From: Microcaldota archaeon
GTDB taxonomy: Archaea; Micrarchaeota; Micrarchaeia; Micrarchaeales; CABMGC01
Direction: 5' to 3'
NCBI GenBank assembly: GCA_021845465.1
Contig: JAKBRL010000022.1
Span: 1 to 13,126 of the forward strand
DNA length: 13,126 bases
Part shown: piece after piece, positions 1-6,733 of the stretch
How the letters are laid out: every line of letters starts with the position of its first letter
How positions within the stretch are numbered: position 1 is the stretch's first letter
The notes under the pieces: model-generated
The model's database searches: none
What the model saw: the letters and a program-made list of their open reading frames with translations, nothing else
What the model was told of the DNA's origin: nothing
Made by a program: the position numbers and the translations under genes

Positions 1-25
1 ATCGCTGCCTCTGTATTATATTGAC

Positions 26-631
26 ATGGAAGGTGAAATTCTCACTCTTGCAAGGGTCGAGAGCCGAAATATACATAAAGTGCCCTATCTTTTCTACATC
101 GTAGAGATGAAAAGTGATACAGTAACAGTCTCCTATTCGATACCTAACAACACCGGTGAGATACTCCGAAGGGCATCCATACTTAAGGACTTCTCATCGC
201 TAATATCACTGGTATCCGAGTATTACACTATAGATCAGGGCAAGCTTATGCAGTACATAACATCCACACTGGATACTACTATAAAGGGAATAAGCCAGCC
301 ATACAGCACTCTATTCAACCAATACAACACTATGCTGGTAGACTACAGGGCAGTAAAGCGCCTCAATGTGGAGTTATCGGCATCAAACAGAAATCTCATA
401 GTTCAGACGAGCCAGCTTACCGAAGAAAATAAGAAGATGTCAGAAGAGCTTCAAAAATTGAAAAAGTATTCTGACGAATCCCTAATGGTAATGGTCCAAG
501 ACTGGATAGATGTACACAACAATTCTATAGAGATAAACCAGTTTGCAAAGACATACGGGATTACAATCCCAAGGGCAGAGGAGATACTTGATAAGATGGT
601 CTCAATGGGCTACCTCGAGATGAAAGGATAG
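26..631 (+). CDS. Hypothetical coiled-coil / winged-helix protein (possibly 5'-partial)
   Basis: I do not recognise the family. The 201-residue product has a mixed alpha/beta N-terminal part (about 1-105), a likely coiled coil at about 107-149 that is rich in Lys, Glu, Asn and Leu, and a C-terminal segment (about 153-201) that reads as a winged helix: helix, then 'INQFAKTYGI', then 'AEEILDKMVSMGYLE'. No signal peptide or membrane segment is visible, so it is probably cytoplasmic. The ATG at 26 has no Shine-Dalgarno and no well-placed TATA box. The frame is open upstream to base 2, with no stop (S-L-P-L-Y-Y-I-D before the Met), so the true start may lie outside the window. The next small gene starts on the base after this stop, and a large membrane protein follows, which suggests one operon. 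A role as a DNA-binding or adaptor protein is inference only. Confidence 0.75.
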   Translation: MEGEILTLARVESRNIHKVPYLFYIVEMKSDTVTVSYSIPNNTGEILRRASILKDFSSLISLVSEYYTIDQGKLMQYITSTLDTTIKGISQPYSTLFNQYNTMLVDYRAVKRLNVELSASNRNLIVQTSQLTEENKKMSEELQKLKKYSDESLMVMVQDWIDVHNNSIEINQFAKTYGITIPRAEEILDKMVSMGYLEMKG

Positions 632-790
632 ATGGGTTTCCATATGGAATATAATATACAGATTAAAAAAAGATTCAAATACCTTCGAATATACAAAATC
701 TCAAAGCGCATTAACGACAATACCAACATAGTCTCAAGGGCTATGCAGTCACTAGTCGATAAATATATCTTGAAAAAGACAGAAGAGTAA
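632..790 (+). CDS. Small basic HTH-like protein (52 aa)
   Basis: This is a short frame that begins on the base right after the upstream stop codon and ends 6 nt before the membrane-protein ATG, so it fills the gap between the two almost exactly. The product is basic. Its second half, 'ISKRINDNTNIVSRAMQSL' then 'VDKYILKK', has the pattern of the recognition helix and wing start of a MarR- or ArsR-like winged helix. An internal ATG at 644 is an alternative start. AAGG lies 4 nt before the 632 start. It could be a stand-alone mini-regulator or the remnant of a larger one. Its tight fit in the operon and coherent HTH pattern favour a real gene, but at 52 codons chance cannot be excluded. Confidence 0.5.
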   Translation: MGFHMEYNIQIKKRFKYLRIYKISKRINDNTNIVSRAMQSLVDKYILKKTEE

Positions 791-796
791 ATTCTC

Positions 797-3178
797 ATGG
801 TATCAAAAACAATGCTTATAGTTGCTGGTGGAGCCTTACTGGGCATACTGGCTCTGATATTCATGGTGGTATACATATCATCACAGGCAACTATCCTTGT
901 AGCAACTCTGAGATCACAGAATCTTTCCGTTCTGGGACCTTTGAATGGTAATTCCTCCATTACTTCATACGGCATATTCTCATATGAAAATTCTAAAAAA
1001 GTGGTGGAATCTGCAACCATGAAATATGATTTTCCAAACGCAACTATTGGTTATGCGATACTGCGCACCTATTCTACAAATCCAATACGCAGAGTATATC
1101 TGGTTAATACCGGATTCTCCTGTTTCAAATGTTACAGCTATTCGTCGATATACTACAATCTCTATCAATTCATGTCTATATACGGACTCATATCAAACTC
1201 GAGCAGCCTTACTATGGTAAACCTAAGCTCTATAGGCAGCCTTCCTCCAGGATCCATACTCATAATACCTTCAGGTCTCATGCCATCATCCCTGATTCCT
1301 GATTTCAATTCAGGGCAAAATTCCAGCCAAACAAACATACTGACCCTTTTATCAAATGGTGACACAATAATCTACATAGGCGACAACTTTTCCAGGTCTA
1401 TAGAAAACGGAATAACCTATTTTAATCCAGAATCCTCAATGCAGCAACTAGCATCAGCAAACCTCACCACTGCCTCTCCCAAGACCCAGTCTGTGGGTGC
1501 AAATTCATTCATCTTCAACTCTTCCACATTCTCATTTTTCAGCGGGAAAACGTACGGCAGCGCATCATACAAAAATTATACAACAGGAACTCTTATCGCT
1601 TTCTCGAATTATCCTCAGAAAGGGTGGCCGAATGCCAATGCAATGAGTCTAGATCTTACAGACGCCCTGAGGTTCCGCTTCTGGATGAATATGACAGAAC
1701 GGAGCAACATATCTGAATTTTCAGGCCCATCAGGGTCAGTAAACTTATTTACAATAAACACCACGCTTAACAATACGCCAGGCATAACAACAATAATAAA
1801 TAATTCCTACTCACTTGTAACTGCAAGCTTCTTTAACCGTACCGCTTTTGTCGACAGGCAGATGCCTTTCAGACTTAAATTCATAAGAAACGGCACACTG
1901 AGCATGCCTGCAAGAATAGGAGAGAACCAGACAGTCCCTTTATCCCTGTCTATAAATTCAACAGCAGTACCAACAGGCAGCTCCATAAACTCCCAGCTAT
2001 TTCATATAGACATATACAACGCAAGTCACGGCTATGTATACTCACTAAGGGTAGGGTTCTTCAACACCTCTCTTAATGTAGTAACCTATAACTCATTCAT
2101 ACTCAATCCTGGCAATTATACAGCATATCTGAAAGACAGCAACAACAGGATATATGGGACCGCGTTGTTCCATATTCCTTCGTTATACATAACCTACAAC
2201 ACCATTGACCTGTCAAGCGGCACCCTAAAATTCACAATTGTAAACAACAATGTAACAGCTACAAAAATGCCTTACAATATAAGCATTAATCACGAATACC
2301 AACAATCCGGAGTCATAAACAACGGAACTCTTGCATACCTGCTCCCTCACGGATCAGTAATACCTTATGGAAATGAGACCATAAATCTGACAATCTTAGG
2401 ACTAAGCAACAATCTAATTTATTATTATCCAAAGCCTCTGGTAGCGGGAATACCCTCCATATATGTAGAATTTGGTATAGCAGGATTCTTCATAATAGTC
2501 CTAAATCTCCTAGTGAAAGACCCAAACAGGGATGAATTCTTCATAGATGTCCCGGCATTCCCTCCGATAGAAAAGACAGTGATCAGAGTACCCGAAGAGG
2601 AGGTGCTGGATGTATTTAAATCTGTCAACCAGAGATTCGGATGGCAACATATGCCTCTGACTGCAGACGAGATAAAGACAGGCATAAATTATGGGATAAA
2701 ATACAACGATATGCCTATAACAGTAACATCTGCAAACTCCTCCGAGCTTCTTTACAGGCTTTATACCGAGGGAAAAATAGAAAATATACTCTCTTTCTTC
2801 ATGCCTAAGAAATGGGAAGAAGAATCCGGCCACGATATAAAATACCTTGCCATATTCAGAAACATACATGATTTCGCAGTCAAGAATGCCCTGCTGTTTA
2901 CCGATATAGACAAAGCAGGCGACTGTGATATGGTGATAAACAACAAGGGCATCCAGAGGCGCATCTATTTCTACTCTGAAAAATCAGGAACCGGAAAGAT
3001 TAAAATATTAAAAGGCGCACCTACATTTCTGGCATTCATCACATCGGAAGAGCGTCTATCATTCACTGATAGACTCTACAACACATACGGCAGGGAAGAG
3101 GAGATGCTCAGGAACGCAATAGAGTCCTCAGAACTAATACTTGTAGATACGGAAAACCTCAGGCCTCTTCTTTACTGA
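797..3178 (+). CDS. Large two-TM surface protein with sequon-rich ectodomain and cytoplasmic tail
   Basis: I do not recognise the family. The 793-residue product has an N-terminal hydrophobic segment (about 6-28) that is a signal anchor or TM helix. An outer domain of about 515 residues follows, rich in Ser, Asn, Thr and Tyr, with roughly 27 N-X-S/T sequons and only two cysteines, as a CxxC pair (C109, C112). A second TM helix lies at about 548-573, and a charged tail of about 220 residues follows. Within the outer domain, residues about 149-200 ('PPGSILIIPSG', then 'NGDTIIYIGD') look like strands of a Rossmann/GATase1-like fold, which is tentative. The tail (about 612-655) contains 'PLTADEIKTGI', then 'SSELLYRLYTEGKI', suggestive of a winged helix. 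The topology implies both ends of the long loop are membrane-tethered outside the cell. Heavy N-glycosylation is inferred from archaeal AglB biology. It is the last gene of the left-hand run and converges on prefoldin beta. Confidence 0.88.
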   Translation: MVSKTMLIVAGGALLGILALIFMVVYISSQATILVATLRSQNLSVLGPLNGNSSITSYGIFSYENSKKVVESATMKYDFPNATIGYAILRTYSTNPIRRVYLVNTGFSCFKCYSYSSIYYNLYQFMSIYGLISNSSSLTMVNLSSIGSLPPGSILIIPSGLMPSSLIPDFNSGQNSSQTNILTLLSNGDTIIYIGDNFSRSIENGITYFNPESSMQQLASANLTTASPKTQSVGANSFIFNSSTFSFFSGKTYGSASYKNYTTGTLIAFSNYPQKGWPNANAMSLDLTDALRFRFWMNMTERSNISEFSGPSGSVNLFTINTTLNNTPGITTIINNSYSLVTASFFNRTAFVDRQMPFRLKFIRNGTLSMPARIGENQTVPLSLSINSTAVPTGSSINSQLFHIDIYNASHGYVYSLRVGFFNTSLNVVTYNSFILNPGNYTAYLKDSNNRIYGTALFHIPSLYITYNTIDLSSGTLKFTIVNNNVTATKMPYNISINHEYQQSGVINNGTLAYLLPHGSVIPYGNETINLTILGLSNNLIYYYPKPLVAGIPSIYVEFGIAGFFIIVLNLLVKDPNRDEFFIDVPAFPPIEKTVIRVPEEEVLDVFKSVNQRFGWQHMPLTADEIKTGINYGIKYNDMPITVTSANSSELLYRLYTEGKIENILSFFMPKKWEEESGHDIKYLAIFRNIHDFAVKNALLFTDIDKAGDCDMVINNKGIQRRIYFYSEKSGTGKIKILKGAPTFLAFITSEERLSFTDRLYNTYGREEEMLRNAIESSELILVDTENLRPLLY

Positions 3179-3216
3179 AAATATCTTCCTTTAAATTTGA
3201 AATCAGGTGCCAAAGA

Positions 3217-3233
3217 ATAATTGCAAGAATTAT
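3217..3233. terminator. AT-rich hairpin in convergent gap
   Basis: The 99-nt gap between the converging membrane-protein gene and pfdB holds a perfect 6-bp inverted repeat, ATAATT / AATTAT, around a 5-nt loop (GCAAG). It is symmetric and could act on either strand. It has no strong U-tract, and such weak AT hairpins arise by chance in AT-rich DNA. Nothing else is seen in this gap. Confidence 0.2.
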
Positions 3234-3277
3234 ACTGCATAAATTTTCAGTTCAGGAATAAACCACTAAACCATGCA

Positions 3278-3640
3278 TCAGAGACCCTGCGATTTCCTAT
3301 ACATTCCAGTTATCTTATCGTTAAGGGTTTTCTCCTTGTTTCTCAGATCAGTATAGCTTCTGTTAGCATTCTGAAGCCTTACCGCATTAAGCTCTGATCT
3401 GTCCTTTATATCTGCCAGGGCCTTCTCCTTAGTCGTCTCAACAATAACCCCTCCGACACTTATATACACTTTTCCGTCTGCCTTAGAGAGCTCCTCGTTC
3501 GCCCTCTCCATATCTATCTTCTGTCCCTGAAGCTGCTCCAGCTGCATAGCTATGCTCCTAAGCTGCTCCTGTACTATCTGATATTCCTTAAGTGTCTTTT
3601 CAAGTTCGTTTTCCTGCGGTTGTGCCTCTCCAGTTGCCAT
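3278..3640 (-). CDS. pfdB: Prefoldin beta subunit
   Basis: This is the beta subunit of prefoldin (GimC), the ATP-independent jellyfish-shaped co-chaperone (alpha2-beta4) that captures unfolded proteins and passes them to the group II chaperonin (thermosome) in the cytoplasm. The 120-residue product has the family layout: an N-terminal coiled-coil helix (about 11-53), a beta hairpin (about 57-73, 'GKVYISVGGVIVETT') and a C-terminal coiled-coil helix (about 74-115). Length and layout match archaeal beta subunits. The ATG at 3640 has no clear Shine-Dalgarno. It is divergent from the HAD-like gene across a 68-nt AT-rich promoter region and convergent with the surface-protein gene, so it appears monocistronic. 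Confidence 0.95.
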   Translation of the reverse strand: MATGEAQPQENELEKTLKEYQIVQEQLRSIAMQLEQLQGQKIDMERANEELSKADGKVYISVGGVIVETTKEKALADIKDRSELNAVRLQNANRSYTDLRNKEKTLNDKITGMYRKSQGL

Positions 3641-3708
3641 AAAATCAATCCTTATATAATATTACACTAAGGATTTTATATTGCTATTGCATATTAGGAT
3701 TGGTTTTA
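3641..3708. promoter_or_regulatory. Divergent promoter region pfdB / HAD-like gene
   Basis: This 68-nt AT-rich spacer lies between two divergent genes. The run at 3673-3682 (ATTTTATATT) reads as a TATA element in both directions. On the plus strand its centre is about 30 nt before the GTG at 3709, which fits a leaderless start. On the minus strand it would give a leader of about 10 nt for pfdB. A second TATA-like run is at 3652-3660. An imperfect inverted repeat, TAAGGATTGATTTT on the minus strand (3641-3654) and TAGGATTGGTTTTA on the plus strand (3695-3708), sits next to each start. Confidence 0.5.
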
Positions 3709-4428
3709 GTGGAAGCATTAAAAAAGCGCGAAGATAAGGTTCTCGAAAGAGGAAAATTCAATGATCTTTTAGGGCTATCCAGAAACAAAAAAAAGGAAAA
3801 TAACCTAAACCTGCTCAGAAATGCTACTATATCTACAATAATATTCGGGCTATCCTACATGAAGATAACCGGACTTAAACATATAGAAAACAGGATTGCA
3901 GCTATGACCGGAAAACCTTCTACGGAGATATCAGCAGCCCTCATCGGGGAGGATCTAAACTCATTCTTCCACGGCAGAATAGACGAAGACGAATATATCT
4001 CAAGGACAATGAAAAGGAACGGATGGAAAGCCGAGCTACCTGCTGTCAGAGGCATAATACATGAGAATTTCAGAGAGTTAGAAGAGACAAGAGAACTTCT
4101 AACAAGGCTCAAGAAACAGGGCTTCAAGCTCGGCCTTCTTTCAATACATACAAAAGAATGGATAGAATACAATTCAGCAAAGTTTGATTACCACAAGTTT
4201 TTTGATGCAGTCTTATATTCATTCGAAGCGGAGCTTTCAAGACCCAACAAAAAAGCATATGAAACAATACTTGAGAAACTCGATTCGAGGCCTGAGGAGT
4301 GTCTCTTTGTAGACGACAATCAGGCGAACCTCAATCCGGCCAGAGAGCTTGGCATGAAGACTCTGCTGTTTGAGAATGCATCACAGGCCGAATCAGAATT
4401 CAGGAAGATCGGACTTTTCAAGGAGTGA
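3709..4428 (+). CDS. HAD-fold protein lacking the catalytic aspartates (predicted pseudoenzyme)
   Basis: The sequence has the layout of a YihX-like HAD-superfamily phosphatase, but the nucleophile motif is lost. Residues below are numbered from the TTG at 3700; subtract 3 for the preferred GTG at 3709. Where motif I (hhhhDxDxT) should be, the sequence reads 'TIIFGLSYMKI': G50 and S52 replace both Asp residues. A helical cap-like region (about 59-125) follows. Motif II Ser is present (S148 in 'GLLSIH'). The motif III region reads 'SRPNKKAY', with Arg181 where Lys is usual. Motif IV 'FVDDN' (D205, D206) is intact. An unusual charged extension of about 40 residues precedes motif I. Without the motif I Asp the standard phosphoaspartate mechanism cannot work, so a binding or regulatory role is inferred. 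GTG 3709 is preferred because a TATA-like element lies about 30 nt upstream. The frame is intact, so this is not a broken gene. Confidence 0.85.
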   Translation: MEALKKREDKVLERGKFNDLLGLSRNKKKENNLNLLRNATISTIIFGLSYMKITGLKHIENRIAAMTGKPSTEISAALIGEDLNSFFHGRIDEDEYISRTMKRNGWKAELPAVRGIIHENFRELEETRELLTRLKKQGFKLGLLSIHTKEWIEYNSAKFDYHKFFDAVLYSFEAELSRPNKKAYETILEKLDSRPEECLFVDDNQANLNPARELGMKTLLFENASQAESEFRKIGLFKE

Positions 4429-4440
4429 AGGCGCCCTCCT
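4421..4440. terminator. Possible hairpin at convergent HAD-like / pth2 junction
   Basis: AGGAG (4421-4425) and CTCCT (4436-4440) can pair around the GGCGCC-containing segment, straddling the stop of the HAD-like gene. Only 21 nt separate the two converging genes, so a shared hairpin terminator would be economical. There is no U-tract on either strand, so this is weak. Confidence 0.22.
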
Positions 4441-4449
4441 GCCTCCTGA

Positions 4450-4818
4450 CTAAAGCAGCTTTAGCATAGACGTAAGCGGATTGAGCTCCCTTGTAGTCCA
4501 AGGACCGACTCCAAGTGCAGTTACAGTGCCAGGCGGAAGCTGTGTCAATCCCGCATCAGTAATAAGGGCGCAGGGTATCTTTTTGTATTTGAATGCGCCA
4601 AAAAGCTTTCTCAGGGATTCCTCATTCTCGACTTTAAGCACTATCTTTTTCCCTCCAGTCTTCAGCCACTCCTCAGCTATCTTATCATTCTCCCTTGATG
4701 CTTCCAGATAGCTCATGACTGCAGCATGGCCTACCTGTGCCGCAAGCTTTCCGATGCCCATCTTAATATCCTTTCTCACTATTATGACTTGTTTAATCTC
4801 TTCAGCAAAGACCGCCAT
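4450..4818 (-). CDS. pth2: Peptidyl-tRNA hydrolase, Pth2 type
   Basis: Pth2 cleaves the ester bond of peptidyl-tRNAs that drop off stalled ribosomes and so recycles tRNA in the cytoplasm. It is the archaeal/eukaryotic form, unrelated in fold to bacterial Pth. The 122-residue product carries the family signatures: 'VRKDIKMGIGKLAAQVGHAA' near the N-terminus (K16, K24, H31) and 'TDAGLTQLPPGTVTALGVGP' near the C-terminus (D88, T92). The frame extends nine codons further upstream to an ATG at 4845. I prefer the ATG at 4818 because it gives the usual family N-terminus. A TATA-like run on the minus strand at 4846-4854 would also start the transcript only a few nt before it. It is convergent with the HAD-like gene and divergent from priS. 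Confidence 0.95.
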   Translation of the reverse strand: MAVFAEEIKQVIIVRKDIKMGIGKLAAQVGHAAVMSYLEASRENDKIAEEWLKTGGKKIVLKVENEESLRKLFGAFKYKKIPCALITDAGLTQLPPGTVTALGVGPWTTRELNPLTSMLKLL

Positions 4819-4937
4819 GATACCACATAGATATCTTAAACGCAAAACTAAATAGCTCTTTTCTGAGGTTATAAAAATTCTTTAGGTAGAAGCTATAACT
4901 AAATAATTCTATGTATAATTCTATACGATAAACCTGC
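4819..4937. promoter_or_regulatory. Divergent promoter region pth2 / priS
   Basis: This 119-nt AT-rich spacer separates divergent genes. The 9-mer AACTAAATA occurs twice, at 4846-4854 and 4897-4905. Read on the minus strand, the first is a TATA-like element about 30 nt before the pth2 ATG. The second, on the plus strand, lies about 35 nt before the priS ATG. Neither gene has a recognisable Shine-Dalgarno, which fits short-leader or leaderless transcripts. Confidence 0.45.
4903..4926 (+). repeat. Tandem 12-nt repeat in the priS promoter
   Basis: ATAATTCTAT occurs at 4903-4912 and again at 4915-4924, so two copies of a 12-nt unit (ATAATTCTATGT, ATAATTCTATAC) lie head to tail. The second copy ends 13 nt before the priS ATG. 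It overlaps the expected TATA-to-start interval, where a repressor site would act. No known regulator is recognised. Confidence 0.55.
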
Positions 4938-6095
4938 ATGCACGGCACTCCTCAAGAAGAAGCATTTGTGACATCGCTAATACGCGATTACTACAAAGCC
5001 CATAAAGGCATAACTACCGACAGGATAGCAGAAAGGGAGTTCGGTGCTGGAACATTCGAGCGAAAGATAGCATACAGGCATCTCCACTTCAGGGACGATG
5101 CGGAGTTCTCCAGGTTCCTAATAGATAAGGCACCTGCATATGTATCATATTCTGTGGCATACTACCGTAGGCCGGATGCAAGACCCATGCCTAACAAGGG
5201 ATGGATTGGCGCAGAATTGGTATTCGATCTGGACGCTACCGATATGCATCTAAAATGCCAGGATCTTCATGGAAGATCATGGATCTGTGAAAACTGCCTC
5301 TCCTCCGTGAGGTCCGAGACCCTGAAACTGATAGAAGATTTTCTGATTCCGGATTTCGGGTTCTCGGAGAAAGAGCTTGGGATAAATTTTAGCGGAAACA
5401 GGGGCTACCATGTCCATGTCAAAAAAGAATCAATCCTGCAGCTCTCAGGAAGCGCAAGGAAGCAGATAAGCGACTATATTTCAGGCAACGGCCTAAATGC
5501 CGAGACGTTATTCCCTACTATGGGAAGGCGGGGTGCAAAACTGATAGGTCCAAGCCCTGAAAATAAGGGCTGGAGGGGGAAGATAGCCAGAAATCTACTC
5601 ACAAACATGGAGAAAGGAGAGGAAAACCTGGAATCGATAGGCATAGACAAGGCAACAGCCAGAAACATATACAAAAAGAGAGCCCTTATAAGCATGGGCA
5701 TCAAAAATGGAAATTGGGATATGGTCTATATAAAAAACAAGGCAGAATTCTGGAAAAAGATACTTGTAAGCCAGGCTATAGCACAAAGCGACAGAATAGA
5801 TAAAAATGTTACAAAAGACCCTACCCATCTTATAAGGATGCCTGGCACTATCCACGGCGAGACAGGCCTGACTTCAAAGAAGATAACCTCCATTTCCGAG
5901 CTATCCGAATTCGACCCGATGTCAGAGGCTCTGGCGTTCACTTCTGGAGAAGTAGATATACTTCCAAATAAGAGCATAGAGTTCGGGATGGCAGGAAGGA
6001 TATTCTCCATTACCGAATCTAAAAAGATAACACTGCCTGTATATGCTGGCATATACTTAGCTTTAAAAGGATTAGCATCCATATATATAACCTGA
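4938..6095 (+). CDS. priS: DNA primase small (catalytic) subunit PriS
   Basis: PriS is the catalytic subunit of the archaeal/eukaryotic-type primase; with PriL it makes primers at the replication fork. The 385-residue product shows the AEP-family signatures. The metal-binding 'VFDLDATD' carries D97 and D99. A zinc-knuckle set follows, C107, H111, C117 and C120. The nucleotide-binding motif is 'FSGNRGYHVH' (S152, R155, H158), and the third acidic site with its basic partner is 'VTKDPTHLIRMPGTIHG' (D294, R300, H306). All expected catalytic residues are present, and the length is normal for archaeal PriS. The ATG at 4938 has no Shine-Dalgarno; TATA-like elements upstream suggest a short leader. 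PriL is not in the window. eL15 follows on the same strand after 67 nt that include a possible terminator hairpin, so co-transcription is uncertain. Confidence 0.96.
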   Translation: MHGTPQEEAFVTSLIRDYYKAHKGITTDRIAEREFGAGTFERKIAYRHLHFRDDAEFSRFLIDKAPAYVSYSVAYYRRPDARPMPNKGWIGAELVFDLDATDMHLKCQDLHGRSWICENCLSSVRSETLKLIEDFLIPDFGFSEKELGINFSGNRGYHVHVKKESILQLSGSARKQISDYISGNGLNAETLFPTMGRRGAKLIGPSPENKGWRGKIARNLLTNMEKGEENLESIGIDKATARNIYKKRALISMGIKNGNWDMVYIKNKAEFWKKILVSQAIAQSDRIDKNVTKDPTHLIRMPGTIHGETGLTSKKITSISELSEFDPMSEALAFTSGEVDILPNKSIEFGMAGRIFSITESKKITLPVYAGIYLALKGLASIYIT

Positions 6096-6100
6096 CTACG

Positions 6101-6124
6101 GCATTCGTATTTTTTTACGACTGC
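6101..6124 (+). terminator. Hairpin with U-tract loop after priS
   Basis: GCATTCGTA (6101-6109) pairs with TACGACTGC (6116-6124), with one mismatch, around a loop of six T. A run of seven T (6110-6116) therefore lies in and next to the loop. It starts 5 nt after the priS stop. Archaeal termination depends mainly on U-tracts, so this is a plausible priS terminator; it could instead be part of the eL15 leader. Confidence 0.4.
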
Positions 6125-6153
6125 ATTAAAGTTATCTTAGATTACAGAACCAT

Positions 6154-6157
6154 GGTG
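6154..6157 (+). promoter_or_regulatory. Shine-Dalgarno GGTG that fixes the eL15 start
   Basis: GGTG is complementary to CACC in the archaeal 16S 3' tail and sits exactly 5 nt before the ATG at 6163. It decides between this ATG and an out-of-frame ATG at 6152. The same GGTG-N5-ATG arrangement precedes uL2 (GGTG at 9045-9048) and uL22. Confidence 0.7.
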
Positions 6158-6162
6158 CACAA

Positions 6163-6723
6163 ATGGGCGCATACAAATACATCAAGGAAAGTTTCCAGGA
6201 AGGATACAAGGAGCGTAGCAACGTATTGAAAGCAAGAATGGTGGATTGGAATAGCCAACCTCCTATAAACAGAATAGAAAAGCCTACTAATATAGCACGC
6301 GCCAGAGAGCTTGGCTACAAGGATAAACAGGGAGTCATAGTTATAAGGGCGAGGATAAAAAAAGGATTGAGAAAGCGTGCAAAGCCAAGGGGAGGAAGAA
6401 AACCTTCAAAGAGCGGAAGGTTTTTCTCAAGGAGGAAGTCTTTGCAGGCCATTGCAGAAGACAGGTCATCAAGGGCATACTCAAACTGCGAGGTATTGAA
6501 CTCCTACTATGTAGGAGAAGACGGAAGGTCAAAATACTACGAGATAATACTTCTGGACAGATCCCATCCTTCAATAACAAATGACCGTTCATACTCTGAA
6601 GTTGTAGATTCCAGAGGAAGGGCATTCAGGGGACTTACAGCGGCAGGTAAGAGGCATAGAGGCATAATATCAAGAGACAGGACAAGAATGGGTACAAGCG
6701 TAAGGCAGATGGAGAGAAGCTGA
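6163..6723 (+). CDS. rpl15e: Large subunit ribosomal protein eL15 (L15e)
   Basis: This is an archaeal/eukaryotic-specific protein of the large ribosomal subunit that binds 23S rRNA. The 186-residue, highly basic product matches eL15 throughout: an N-terminal 'MGAYKYIKESFQEGYK', a conserved 'RARELGYKDKQGVIVIRARI' segment, the 'RGGRKPSKSGRF' loop, and a C-terminal 'LTAAGKRHRGI'. Its length is close to the family norm of about 190. The start is supported by GGTG 5 nt upstream. It opens the translation cluster and is followed 10 nt later by the Pcc1-like gene. Confidence 0.96.
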   Translation: MGAYKYIKESFQEGYKERSNVLKARMVDWNSQPPINRIEKPTNIARARELGYKDKQGVIVIRARIKKGLRKRAKPRGGRKPSKSGRFFSRRKSLQAIAEDRSSRAYSNCEVLNSYYVGEDGRSKYYEIILLDRSHPSITNDRSYSEVVDSRGRAFRGLTAAGKRHRGIISRDRTRMGTSVRQMERS

Positions 6724-6733
6724 AGATGTTTAG

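Noticed and set aside
610..1020. A 136-codon minus-strand ORF overlapping the small HTH frame and the start of the surface protein
   Set aside because: It is antisense to plus-strand genes with coherent domain patterns; its own product shows no domain or convincing start signal.
2850..3000. Possible PD-(D/E)xK nuclease motif in the surface-protein tail ('GDCDMVI' followed by 'YFYSEKSG')
   Set aside because: The spacing and hydrophobic context do not form a clear motif, and a membrane-anchored nuclease has no contextual support here.
3700..3708. TTG start at 3700 for the HAD-like gene
   Set aside because: It is possible, but GTG at 3709 is a more common start and fits the TATA-based leaderless position; the difference is three residues.
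4819..4845. Longer N-terminus for pth2 from the ATG at 4845
   Set aside because: The extra nine residues are not typical of the family N-terminus, and the TATA-like element overlaps this upstream start, so the transcript would begin after it.
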